DNA from: Candidatus Cloacimonadota bacterium
GTDB taxonomy: Bacteria; Cloacimonadota; Cloacimonadia; Cloacimonadales; Cloacimonadaceae
Direction of reading: 5' to 3'
DNA: 44,903 bases
NCBI GenBank assembly: GCA_012522635.1
Contig: JAAYKA010000024.1
Coordinates: forward strand, 1-44,903
This document shows positions 1 through 8,349 of this stretch, in pieces (the stretch's first letter is position 1; every line of letters begins with the position of its first letter). The notes under the pieces are model-generated. The model saw only the letters and a list, made by a program, of their open reading frames with translations, ran no database searches and was not told the DNA's origin. Made by a program: the position numbers and the translations under genes.

Positions 1-40
1 GACAAAGAGACAAAGAGACAAAGAGACAAAGAGACAAAAA
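1..40. repeat. 8-bp tandem repeat at window edge
   Basis: Five head-to-tail copies of GACAAAGA; the last unit ends in AAAAA instead. The array probably continues to the left of the window. It stops 3 bases before the AAGGAGG ribosome binding site of the next gene, so it lies in that gene's promoter or 5' leader. An 8-bp unit is prone to slippage, but a change in copy number here would move the promoter rather than shift a reading frame. Confidence 0.9.
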
Positions 41-56
41 ATGAAGGAGGTTTGAA

Positions 57-500
57 ATGAAAGCAAAACTGGGAGCTTTTTTCCACAGCTTCAGCGGCAA
101 GGCCGACGGCATGGTATATTATTACAACCGCCGCCTGGGCAAGGTGATAGCCCGCGAATACGTGAAACCCAGAGCAAACAAAAACAACCAACGCTTCACA
201 GAAGTTGCCGCAAACTTGAAGGATTTGAACCCTTCAGAGGGCTACAGAATGGATTTGAGAGTGTATGTGGACGTCTATAATTCCGCGGTAAATAACTGGG
301 AAAAGCCGCTTTTGAATTGGCATAACGCCTATTTGAAGCTGATGTGGGCGATGGCGCACGCGCTGGGGCTCGATTTGGCGACCCTCACACGCGCTCAAAT
401 CACGGAACAGGCATTGCCCTGCATCACAGTGAAAGACGCCGTGGAAGCAGGATATCTGCCCCCTGTAACGAGTTATGAATCACTTGTGGAGAGGTTTTGA
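57..500 (+). CDS. Conserved-looking hypothetical protein, 147 aa
   Basis: I do not recognise this protein. The start is secure: AAGGAGG at 44-50 lies 6 bases before the ATG. There is no signal peptide or membrane helix. The N-terminus has a basic, aromatic-rich stretch (SGKADGMVYYYNRR, then a KPRANKNNQRF segment at about residues 37-48). The general pattern of a Gly/Lys-rich start followed by an Asn/Gln/Arg-rich segment recalls DUF6266-type proteins of Bacteroidetes, but this is only a resemblance by eye. The middle is rich in Trp and Leu (NNWEKPLLNWHNAYLKLMW), consistent with a compact helical domain. The gene faces mnmE tail to tail with only 15 bases between the stops. It is preceded by an 8-bp tandem repeat. 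Confidence 0.75.
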   Translation: MKAKLGAFFHSFSGKADGMVYYYNRRLGKVIAREYVKPRANKNNQRFTEVAANLKDLNPSEGYRMDLRVYVDVYNSAVNNWEKPLLNWHNAYLKLMWAMAHALGLDLATLTRAQITEQALPCITVKDAVEAGYLPPVTSYESLVERF

Positions 501-515
501 GAAAAAGAATGGGTC

Positions 516-1889
516 TTATTTGCCGATGCAAAAATTGGCAAAAATATCGTTCAAGAGATCGCCATCGGCGGAAATGCCCAGAATTTCGCCGATATCTCCC
601 GCCGCCGCCGCGAGATCGAAAGCGGTAAATTCATATCCTGCTTGATGTTCAAGGGATTGCTGCGCACGAGTCAGGGCTTGCATGGCACGTTCCAAAGCTG
701 CCAAATGGCGCGCGTTTGTCACCAAGGGACGTTCCAAATGTCCTGTCGGCAGCTCAAAGCGTTGCAATATGGCGTCTTGCAAAGCTTCCAACCCCTTCGG
801 TTCCAGGGTGGAAACCGGAATGCCACGTTCGGGCGCGGAGCCGTCCCGCTTTGGTTTTTCGTCTTGCGAATCAATGGATTGCAAGTCCCATTTGCTGGTC
901 AGCCAGAGGGTTTTGGCTCTCAATTCAGGTGTAAGCTGTTCTGCCTCAACAGGTTCATCCGCTGGGAGCAGGTAGAGCACGAGGTCCGCTTCACGCATCA
1001 GCGCGCGACTGCGGCTGATACCTTCAAGTTCAATGTCGTTTTCGCTTTCCCGCAAGCCGGCGGTGTCGATTAAAACAAGCTTGTAGCCGTGAAATGAAAC
1101 GCTTTCTTCCAGGTAGTCGCGTGTGGTGCCGGGATGAGGGGTCACGATGGCGCGGTTTTGCTTTAGGAAAGCATTGAACAAAGAGGACTTACCGGCATTC
1201 GGCGCCCCAGCCAGGCAAACTTTGATTCCTTCGCGGATAAAGCGTCCCAGCCTGCCTTCGCCAAGCAGTTCGCGAGCCTCTTTGAGGAGCTTGGAAACGC
1301 GTTGTTGCAGGTCTTTTTCATCCAAAGGAGGCAGGTCTTGATCGGCAAAATCGATGGCAAGTTCACAGCGCAGGCGTGCATCGTTGATGCCATCCAGCAA
1401 AGCCCGCAAACGGTTTGACAGAAGCCCCTGCACCTGCATCAGAGCGGCGCTTTCGGCTTTGCTGCCAGCGGCGCTGATGAGGTCGTTCACCGCTTCCGCC
1501 TGCATCAGGTCAATCTTTCCGTTCAAAAGCGCGCGCAGGGTGAATTCCCCCGGTTCAGCCAGCCGGGCTTCCAAAAGCAAGTTTTCCAATATCCTGGCTG
1601 CGATGCGTGGATTGCCGTGACAGGAAATTTCCACGCTGTCTTCGCCGGTGTAGCTTTTGGGAGCGCGGAACACGGTGCAGAGAACCTGGTCCAGCGGCTT
1701 TCCCAAATGGTCGTGAAAAACACCGAAAACAGCGGTGTGCGTGGGGGCTTGCAGCAGTTTACGTCTGTTTTTGAAGTATTTTGCCACAATGCCGAGGGAG
1801 CCGTAACCGCTTAACCGGATTAAACTTACAGCCGCGTGCCCAGGCGGTGTGATCAGCGCGCAGATGGGCTCGCCGATTGGTCTGGTCAT
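516..1889 (-). CDS. mnmE: tRNA modification GTPase MnmE (TrmE)
   Basis: MnmE acts with MnmG to place the carboxymethylaminomethyl group on C5 of wobble U34 in certain tRNAs. The 457-residue length is normal for the family. The N-terminal folate-binding domain is present (residues 1 to about 120, starting with DPICA-like GEPICALITPPG). The G domain in the middle has the P-loop GAPNAGKSS, the DTAG switch motif and a G4 motif written TSKWD. The protein ends in the diagnostic C-terminal FCIGK motif, whose Cys is needed for modification. The ATG overlaps the dxs stop as ATGA, so the gene is the last member of the operon that begins at yggS. MnmG is not in the window. Confidence 0.97.
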   Translation of the reverse strand: MTRPIGEPICALITPPGHAAVSLIRLSGYGSLGIVAKYFKNRRKLLQAPTHTAVFGVFHDHLGKPLDQVLCTVFRAPKSYTGEDSVEISCHGNPRIAARILENLLLEARLAEPGEFTLRALLNGKIDLMQAEAVNDLISAAGSKAESAALMQVQGLLSNRLRALLDGINDARLRCELAIDFADQDLPPLDEKDLQQRVSKLLKEARELLGEGRLGRFIREGIKVCLAGAPNAGKSSLFNAFLKQNRAIVTPHPGTTRDYLEESVSFHGYKLVLIDTAGLRESENDIELEGISRSRALMREADLVLYLLPADEPVEAEQLTPELRAKTLWLTSKWDLQSIDSQDEKPKRDGSAPERGIPVSTLEPKGLEALQDAILQRFELPTGHLERPLVTNARHLAALERAMQALTRAQQSLEHQAGYEFTAFDLAAAAGDIGEILGISADGDLLNDIFANFCIGK

Positions 1890-3748
1890 GCTTTGAGAGT
1901 GTTCTGAATCTCTTGAGCCAAATGCTCAGGTGTGAAGCCAATCAGCTCGTTCAGTTCAGAAACCTTACCGTGGGGAACGAAGCTATCCGGATAACCGTAA
2001 TTCCTTACCCTGCAATCTGTTCCGCAAAGAAGCTGAGCGATGCGTGAACCGGTTCCGCCTGTGATGACGTTGGTTTCAAAGGTGAAAATGTGGCTGCAGT
2101 TATCGCCCAGTTCCCGTAAAAGCTTCTCGTCCAAGGGTTTGAGGCTGCGCAAATCCACCAGCCAGGGCTTGAGCCCGGCAGTTTTTAATAGCTCCAGAGT
2201 TTTTTGAGCGATGGGCATGGCGCCGCCATCGGAAACCAGGGCTATATCTTTGCCTTTATTGACGATGCGGGCATTGCCGGGTTCGAAAGCAGGAACTTCT
2301 TCCCGAGTGCAAACCGCGGTTCCGCGCGGATAGCGAATGGCGATGGGACCATCCGTGTATGTGCTTGCAAATCTGAGCATTGCGTCCAGTTCTTCCGCGG
2401 TGGAAGGCGACAGGATCATCAGGTTTGGAACCGCCGAAAGCAGGGAAACGTCGAAAGCGCCGTGGTGGGTGGCGCCGTCTTCTCCAACAAATCCGGCGCG
2501 GTCAATGCAAAGCACCACAGGCAAACGCGGTAGAGCCACGTCGTGGATAACCTGGTCGATGGCGCGCTGCAGGAAAGTGCTGTAAATTGCCACGAAGGGC
2601 CGGATGCCTTTGCATGCCAAGCCCGCAGCCATGGTCACAGCGTGCTGTTCGGCGATGCCCACGTCAAAAAATCGCCGTGGATATTTCTTTTCAAATTCCG
2701 CCAAACCGGTTCCCACAGACATGGCGGCGGTGATGGCAACAATCTTTGGATTCGCGTCCGCCAAGCGCACCAGGCTTTTACCAAAAACCTCGTTCCATCC
2801 TTCCTTTCCATTGCAGGCTTGCTTTCCGCTGTTGGCATCGAAGGGTCCCACGCCGTGGAAAGAGGCGGAATCGTTTTCAGCGGGGATGTAGCCCCTGCCT
2901 TTTTGGGTGACAACGTGCAGCAGCACGGGTCCAATCATGTGACGTTTGATGCGGCGCATGATGCTGGTGAGCAGTTTGGTGTCGTGGCCATCGATGGGGC
3001 CGACATATTTGAAGCCGAGATCTTCGAAAATTATGTTGGGCACCAAAATGTTCATCATGGATTCCTCAATTTTCTGCGCGCCAAGGATAAAACGGCGGCG
3101 CAGACTGTCGGGAAGGGTGCCGCTGAGGTCCCAAATCTGCTGTTTTAAGGTGTTGTAAGGTCGGCTCGCCATCATGCGCGCCATATATTTTTGCAATCCG
3201 CCCACGTTTTGAGAGATGGACATGGCGTTATCGTTCAAAATCACCAGGAATTTGTTCTTTTGCAGGTGGCCGGCGTGGTTGAGCGCTTCAAAGCTCATGC
3301 CGCCGGTGAGCGCTCCGTCGCCGATTACAGCGATGGAAAAACCTTTTTCACGCAAAAGGTCGCGTCCGCAGGCGATGCCCAGCGCGGCGGAGACAGAAGT
3401 GCTGCTGTGGCCTGTGCTGAAGGCATCGCTGGGGCTTTCATCGCGGTTTGTGAAGCCGCTGATGCCGCCCAGAGTGCGCAGGGTGTCAAAACGGTCGTTA
3501 CGTCCGGTAAGTATCTTCCAGGCATAGCTTTGATGTCCCACATCCCAGACAACGCGGTCTTTGATGGGGTCGAAAACGCTGAGCAGAGCCAGGGTGAGTT
3601 CCACCGTTCCCAAGCTGGGGGCAATGTGGCCGCCATTGACGGAAACCACGTCCACAATGCGTTTGCGGATTTCCCGCGCCAAAACGCCCAGCTTCTGCAG
3701 GCTCATTTCCTTGAGCTCAGAAGGGTCTTTTATTTCATCCAAAATCAT
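1886..3748 (-). CDS. dxs: 1-deoxy-D-xylulose-5-phosphate synthase
   Basis: This enzyme condenses pyruvate and glyceraldehyde 3-phosphate to DXP, the first step of the MEP isoprenoid pathway and a source for thiamine and pyridoxal phosphate. The 620 residues match the family length. Visible motifs are the N-terminal transketolase segment with GHQSYAWKILTGR near residue 71, the thiamine-diphosphate site GDGALTGG at 143-150 followed by NDNAMSIS near 172, and the central pyrimidine domain with AEQHAVTMAAG and DRAGFVGEDGATHHG. The C-terminal transketolase domain is complete. Start and stop overlap both neighbours by 4 bases (ATGA), indicating translational coupling between the vWA gene and mnmE. 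Confidence 0.97.
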   Translation of the reverse strand: MILDEIKDPSELKEMSLQKLGVLAREIRKRIVDVVSVNGGHIAPSLGTVELTLALLSVFDPIKDRVVWDVGHQSYAWKILTGRNDRFDTLRTLGGISGFTNRDESPSDAFSTGHSSTSVSAALGIACGRDLLREKGFSIAVIGDGALTGGMSFEALNHAGHLQKNKFLVILNDNAMSISQNVGGLQKYMARMMASRPYNTLKQQIWDLSGTLPDSLRRRFILGAQKIEESMMNILVPNIIFEDLGFKYVGPIDGHDTKLLTSIMRRIKRHMIGPVLLHVVTQKGRGYIPAENDSASFHGVGPFDANSGKQACNGKEGWNEVFGKSLVRLADANPKIVAITAAMSVGTGLAEFEKKYPRRFFDVGIAEQHAVTMAAGLACKGIRPFVAIYSTFLQRAIDQVIHDVALPRLPVVLCIDRAGFVGEDGATHHGAFDVSLLSAVPNLMILSPSTAEELDAMLRFASTYTDGPIAIRYPRGTAVCTREEVPAFEPGNARIVNKGKDIALVSDGGAMPIAQKTLELLKTAGLKPWLVDLRSLKPLDEKLLRELGDNCSHIFTFETNVITGGTGSRIAQLLCGTDCRVRNYGYPDSFVPHGKVSELNELIGFTPEHLAQEIQNTLKA

Positions 3749-5715
3749 GTGTCACTCCCAGTTGAGGGGTTTGAAGCTGCCGTGGCGGGACGCAGCTCTT
3801 CGCTTTTCACGATGATGATTTCCAGAATCACCAAAACAAGTGCCGCCGCCAGCAGGATTTTCCAAAGGTCGTGTCCCAGGCGGGTGTGGAACAGGCTGTC
3901 GAACCAGTTTTTGCCCAAGAGTTTGGTGTTTTTTAAACCCTTGTAATCCATGGGTTTGAATTCACTTTCCGCCAGGGGCGCGTTCACCGCCACAACTTTT
4001 TGGGTGCCATCCGGCTGCACAAGTGTATGAATGCCAGGCTGTTCCAGCTTGTAGGAACGGGTGGCAAGCTCCAGAGATTGAGCGTTGGGCAGGATAATTT
4101 CGGCAGCGTTAACTGTATCTCCCAGAGAGAGATGCTCGCCCGAAGCCACCATTGTTCCACTGTGTTCCAAGCTGCGATAGGCAAAAACCGCAAAAGCGGC
4201 GTCCAAAAAGAAGGTGGAACCTTGGTTTTCCAAATCAAAATTCCACAAGATAAAGTTATTTTTTGCCAGGGCGTAAGAATTGCCACCGCCGCTCAACAAG
4301 GTGGTGCCACTGCTGGGGGAAAGATTCCAGCTTCCAGCAAGATTGTTGTAGCGAATCTGTTTCCCGCGCAAAAGCTGGGTCGTGAAATGGTGAGGATTGA
4401 CGTAAGTTACAGAGCCAGAGTCGTTTTGCCAGGCTCCAAACTTGGTGCCGAAGAGGTTTTCCAGCAGGGAGCGGTATTCCAGTGAGATTTGAGAATCCAG
4501 GGTGAAAAGAGCGCCACGCCCGCTTTCTTCCAGACGGGCAACGATATCGCGCAATTTGGGAGTCCAGGCACCCGCCCCGGCAAAGACAAAAACCTGGTAT
4601 CTATCCAAAAGAGAAAGGCTTAGCTGTTCGGGTCCGATGCGGTCAACGCTGCCGCTTCCGGCATAGACATCCAAAAGAGGCTTCAAAAATAAGGGCAAAC
4701 CGGGCTTGGAAGTGACCACCGCGACCCGTGGCGTCAAATGGAACGGAAAGGCAAAATAACTGCGGTTGTCCTGTTCGAGGCGGTCATCCACAACTTCCAC
4801 ATAACCGCTTTGCCAACCATCTTCGCGCAAATCCACGCTGATGCTTTGGTTCACGGTTTGCCGCGGTGCCAGGGAGATGAATTTTTCCGCGGCCTTGGCT
4901 TCGCCCAAAACCACGCGCACCAACACTTCCTCCCGGCTGGATGAACCATGGTTAGTTACCTGAAACTCAATGTTTTGGCGGCGTGAGCGTTCAACCAATT
5001 GCGGTAAAACGCGGGCATTTGAACAGCTCAGGTTATCGAATTCCTTCTCCGCTGCCACGTTGATTACATTCAGGGTCAAATCCAAGGCGGTGGGATATTC
5101 CTGCTCCTGAGCGTCGGTTATGAGATAAAGTTCCCGGTTCGCCAGCTGGGTTTCGCCAAGTTTTTCCTGTGCCAGCTCCAGCATCGTCTGCAGTGGCAAG
5201 GGGTTATAGGTTGTGGAAATTTGTCCCAAAAGGTCATCCGGCAAGCCGCCCGCGTAGATTTGAGAATGCAGACGGTTCCATTTTTCATCCGAGGTAACCA
5301 GGATGAAGCGGTCTTCCGGGTCGCAGGCTTGGGAAATCTTTTCCAGGGCTTCTTTGGCGCGATCGAGGCTGCTGCGTGATTCGGTTACGTAATCCATGCT
5401 GTAGGATGTATCCAGCAGAATTGCCATCGCTGTGGGTGGGTGTTTTTTGGAAGGTTTCAGTTTTTTGTAATTCAGCAGCGGCCGCGTGGCAGCCAGCGTC
5501 ACCAGAAGGATTATCAGCATGCGGATGATGAGCAGAATGATGTTTTTCAGCTTGGTGCGCTTTTTTTCCTCCTGCTGTCCGGCTTTGATGAAGCGCAGGG
5601 TGGGAAAAACCACGCGTTTGGGCTTCTTTTTTGCCAAAAGCCAGATTAAAAGAGGCAGAATCGTGGCCGCGGTGAAGAAAAGCAGGCCAGAATTCAGGAA
5701 ACTGAAGCCGTTCAT
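3745..5715 (-). CDS. BatA-type membrane protein with vWA domain
   Basis: This is a 656-residue membrane protein. The N-terminus is a BatA-type module: helix one near residues 10-27, a KKKPKRVVFPTLRFIK linker and helix two near 58-80. A von Willebrand A domain follows, with the metal-site motif DTSYSM (DxSxS) near residue 102. A long beta-rich extracytoplasmic region comes next, and there is one last helix near residues 615-637 (ILLAAALVLVILEIIIV). BatA-like proteins are usually linked to MoxR ATPases and envelope stress in Bacteroidetes and relatives, but no MoxR lies here. The gene starts 3 bases after the stop of the barrel protein with no visible Shine-Dalgarno site, and it overlaps dxs by ATGA. 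Its role is unknown beyond envelope-associated assembly. Confidence 0.85.
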   Translation of the reverse strand: MNGFSFLNSGLLFFTAATILPLLIWLLAKKKPKRVVFPTLRFIKAGQQEEKKRTKLKNIILLIIRMLIILLVTLAATRPLLNYKKLKPSKKHPPTAMAILLDTSYSMDYVTESRSSLDRAKEALEKISQACDPEDRFILVTSDEKWNRLHSQIYAGGLPDDLLGQISTTYNPLPLQTMLELAQEKLGETQLANRELYLITDAQEQEYPTALDLTLNVINVAAEKEFDNLSCSNARVLPQLVERSRRQNIEFQVTNHGSSSREEVLVRVVLGEAKAAEKFISLAPRQTVNQSISVDLREDGWQSGYVEVVDDRLEQDNRSYFAFPFHLTPRVAVVTSKPGLPLFLKPLLDVYAGSGSVDRIGPEQLSLSLLDRYQVFVFAGAGAWTPKLRDIVARLEESGRGALFTLDSQISLEYRSLLENLFGTKFGAWQNDSGSVTYVNPHHFTTQLLRGKQIRYNNLAGSWNLSPSSGTTLLSGGGNSYALAKNNFILWNFDLENQGSTFFLDAAFAVFAYRSLEHSGTMVASGEHLSLGDTVNAAEIILPNAQSLELATRSYKLEQPGIHTLVQPDGTQKVVAVNAPLAESEFKPMDYKGLKNTKLLGKNWFDSLFHTRLGHDLWKILLAAALVLVILEIIIVKSEELRPATAASNPSTGSDT

Positions 5716-5718
5716 GGT

Positions 5719-6768
5719 TTAGGGCAGTCCCAGCCCTAGGGAAAAGAGATATTCGCTGTCCCGCAAGCGTAAACCCTTGTTGTTTATGGCAAAATCGAAA
5801 CGAAAGACATTGTAATTATAGCCCGCGCCAAGGGTATAGTTGATATTTTGAATCCCATAGAAATCAGAGCTGTAAAGCCCCGCACGCAGTGTGAAGGCCT
5901 GGGACACATTTTGCCCGGAGCTGAAAGCGGAGGATTCCCAGCCCCAAAGATATTGGAAACCAAGATGATAGGTGGGCTCGGGGGTTTGGGAAATCTTGCC
6001 CTGGGTTCCCAGGCTCAGGGTCATGTTCTGGGTTCCATATTGCGCGCCCAAGGCAAGGTGGCTTTGCAGGGGCACAGAGTCGTAACCCCAATCCCAATAA
6101 AGCCTTGAGAGAATATCCGTGGCTGCCAAGCCGAAGGTGAAATCCCCGGTTTGCAGCGTGACGCCCAAATCGCTGGAAAAACCTTTGACCTTGGTGTCGA
6201 TAAAAGTGGTGTCGGGACGTTCGGAGCGCAGATATACCAGCCTGCCGGTGAGATATTTAGCGTTCAATCCAAAGCGCAGGTTTTGCCAGGAATTGTCGCT
6301 GCCAGCCAGAGTTACCTGCCATTTATCCAACTGATAATCCAGATAGCGGAAGCTGCCGTCATAACCAAAAAGCGAATCCGGGCTTTCCATGATATAAATT
6401 GCGGACATGGGTTGATAGGTCCAGGCTGTCTGTTTTGCCAAAAGCGTTACGTATTTGAATTGGCTGGGGCGCAGGACGTTGCTGAATTGGGCAGCTTCGG
6501 CGATGCTCATGTCGTCATCACCCTTCACCCTGAAACTCGCAGCCAGCAGACTGTATTGGTTCGTCCCCAACAGCGCGGGATTGGAATAGCTGGCATAAAA
6601 ATCCGCGGCGTTGGTCAGGTTCAAGCCACCCATCCCAATGGCGATGGGCGAGACATTGCCTTGCGGGCTGCCATAATCGAAGGAAGTGATGGGAAGATCT
6701 GGCTTATCCCACCACGCGTTCAGGGGCAGGATGAGCAAACATAAAATTAATACCACCAAGCTTTTCAA
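5719..6768 (-). CDS. PorV/PorQ-like outer-membrane barrel protein
   Basis: This is a predicted outer-membrane beta-barrel of 349 residues. I start it at TTG 6768-6766, giving MKSLVVLILCLLILPLNAWW, a clean signal peptide. AAGGAG at 6780-6775 is 6 bases upstream, and the TTG overlaps the PAP2 stop as TTGA. The only in-frame ATG lies far upstream inside the PAP2 gene and would add non-membrane, out-of-character sequence. After the signal come GMGGLNLTNAADFYASYSNPALLG, the signature start of PorV/PorQ and FadL-like proteins of the FCB group, and then alternating aromatic strands to the C-terminus. PorV is a type IX secretion shuttle in Bacteroidetes. No other type IX genes are nearby, so only the fold is claimed. 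Confidence 0.8.
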   Translation of the reverse strand: MKSLVVLILCLLILPLNAWWDKPDLPITSFDYGSPQGNVSPIAIGMGGLNLTNAADFYASYSNPALLGTNQYSLLAASFRVKGDDDMSIAEAAQFSNVLRPSQFKYVTLLAKQTAWTYQPMSAIYIMESPDSLFGYDGSFRYLDYQLDKWQVTLAGSDNSWQNLRFGLNAKYLTGRLVYLRSERPDTTFIDTKVKGFSSDLGVTLQTGDFTFGLAATDILSRLYWDWGYDSVPLQSHLALGAQYGTQNMTLSLGTQGKISQTPEPTYHLGFQYLWGWESSAFSSGQNVSQAFTLRAGLYSSDFYGIQNINYTLGAGYNYNVFRFDFAINNKGLRLRDSEYLFSLGLGLP

Positions 6769-7700
6769 GCCACGCTCCTTTCCAGTTTTAAGCGGGCCCA
6801 AGAGCCAACAAACCAGCCGCTGATGCCCGTGAAAACGCCAGCCAAGGCATCCACAAACCAGTGGTAATGACAATAAACAGTGGCAATGGAGAGAAAAAAG
6901 GTGATGAACGCGAACACGTATCCCATTTTGGGGGTGTGTTTTAGCGCCGCGATGGTGAGCACAAGCGCGATGGCGATATGAGAGCTGGGGAAAGCGCCGC
7001 CCCAATGGTTGCTGCGGTTGTAAATCAGAGCCATAATGCGGGTAAAAACCCCACCCCTATAGGTTTGGGAAAGCGTGAGAGCATCGGTGTGGATGCGTGC
7101 CCCCACCACCGGGATGAGGCTATAAAAGATATAACAGCAATAGAATACAAAGGTCAGATTGAAGATCAGTTCTTTGAAGGCGGGCTTGTTTTTCAAGTAA
7201 AAATAGACGGGCAGACCGGCAATCATGGGATAATAGCAAAAGTAGGCAAAATGGAAGACTTCCTGGGTCAGCCAATGGTTTAATTTTTGTCCCCAAACCA
7301 GGGAGGGGTAATAACCGAAGATTTTATGATCCAGTTCCATGAACCAGGGATCCAACCAATCGGGAAAAATGATGCGGGCAACGGCATGAAGGGAACCGTA
7401 AAAATATGCGAAAAGCACAATTGGGTAAACCTCGTGTATGAACCGCAAAGCTTGATTTAATATGGGTTTATTGCTTAAATCCAGATTCTTTTCAGCCCAT
7501 GCCATCACCAAAACCAACCCAGCCACCAGCAAATGACCCGGCAGATGTTTTTCCGCATGCTCCACCCTGCCCAAAAAAATGCCAATGGTCATGTAAACAA
7601 CAATCCAGGCGCAATATGCCAGGGTGATTTTATCTATGGCGCTGAATGAAAACGAAAAGCCGGCTGTTTTCTTTTTGCGAACCACAAGCTGTTCTGGCAT
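6765..7700 (-). CDS. PAP2-family phosphatase, membrane protein
   Basis: This is a polytopic membrane protein of 311 residues in the PAP2/inositolphosphotransferase-like group. The acid phosphatase motifs are in the right order near the C-terminus: GGAFPSSH at about 234-241 and YHWFVD at about 279-284, whose His residues are the nucleophile and proton donor in this superfamily. Roughly seven hydrophobic helices surround them. Likely substrates are phosphatidic acid, isoprenyl diphosphates or other lipid phosphates. Placement directly after a PlsY-like acyltransferase (its stop abuts this ATG) supports a lipid role. The exact substrate cannot be read from sequence. Confidence 0.85.
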   Translation of the reverse strand: MPEQLVVRKKKTAGFSFSFSAIDKITLAYCAWIVVYMTIGIFLGRVEHAEKHLPGHLLVAGLVLVMAWAEKNLDLSNKPILNQALRFIHEVYPIVLFAYFYGSLHAVARIIFPDWLDPWFMELDHKIFGYYPSLVWGQKLNHWLTQEVFHFAYFCYYPMIAGLPVYFYLKNKPAFKELIFNLTFVFYCCYIFYSLIPVVGARIHTDALTLSQTYRGGVFTRIMALIYNRSNHWGGAFPSSHIAIALVLTIAALKHTPKMGYVFAFITFFLSIATVYCHYHWFVDALAGVFTGISGWFVGSWARLKLERSVA

Positions 7701-8345
7701 CTACAATTCCCCCAGTTTTTTAGAGACGGCAAAATTCAATATCCCCATTAAAATGGCATTGCTCCAGACGATGGCAACAAAAAAGCGAGGTAAATCCACT
7801 CTGAAACTGGGGATGAAGGCAAAAAAGAAATGGGAAAGCAACACGGGCAGAATTACAATCACATATTGTGCGAAGCGGAACTGCTTCCACAAAACCACAA
7901 TCAGCCACGCCACGAACAGGGTTATCACCATCGGAAGTGGCATAAAATAAAGCAGATAGCCAGTGTAGGTGAAAACGCCGCGTCCTCCACGGAATTTGTG
8001 TGTAACTGGGAGGCAATGACCAACCAACATGGCTGTTCCATAGATCAGCATCACGTTTTTGTGGTAAAGAATTTCAGCTCCGGCAATGGAGCCGTGGAAT
8101 GCAAGCAGTCTCATCAGGAATTCCACAACCTGAAGAAACAGCAGGGCTTTCATCATGTCCAGCGCGCCCACCACGATGCCCATGGATTTGCTGACGTTGC
8201 GATAGATGTTTTCCGTATCTGCCAACCCGGTGCCCACTTTCTCAATATTTAAGGAACGGAAAGTGCGCGCCACTATGCGCGCGGTGGAAAAACAGCCATA
8301 GAAATAGGCCGCCACTATGATGAGCAGTATAATGATGATGTTCAA
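7701..8345 (-). CDS. PlsY-like acyl-phosphate:glycerol-3-phosphate acyltransferase, divergent
   Basis: PlsY transfers an acyl group from acyl-phosphate to glycerol 3-phosphate in the membrane. Three family blocks are visible. The first helix ends in YGCFSTARIVAR, in place of the usual GSxxxxxx. The second block is VGTGLADTENIYRNVSKSMG, where most PlsY have a GSGNxGATN motif. The third is GHCLPVTHKFRGGRGVFT, matching the FGGKGVAT block. About five or six helices are predicted. I use TTG at 8345, giving MNIIIILLIIVAAYFYG and 214 residues, close to family length. The longer reading up to 8426 only re-reads the end of yggS in another frame. A weak AAAGGA lies 15 bases upstream, and the yggS stop is 4 bases upstream. 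The changed second block means activity should not be assumed. Confidence 0.75.
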   Translation of the reverse strand: MNIIIILLIIVAAYFYGCFSTARIVARTFRSLNIEKVGTGLADTENIYRNVSKSMGIVVGALDMMKALLFLQVVEFLMRLLAFHGSIAGAEILYHKNVMLIYGTAMLVGHCLPVTHKFRGGRGVFTYTGYLLYFMPLPMVITLFVAWLIVVLWKQFRFAQYVIVILPVLLSHFFFAFIPSFRVDLPRFFVAIVWSNAILMGILNFAVSKKLGEL

Positions 8346-8349
8346 AGCT

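Noticed and set aside
3191-3946. Long plus-strand open frame (251 codons) over dxs
   Set aside because: It is antisense to a clear dxs gene, has no ribosome binding site or recognisable domain, and arises from codon bias of the real gene.
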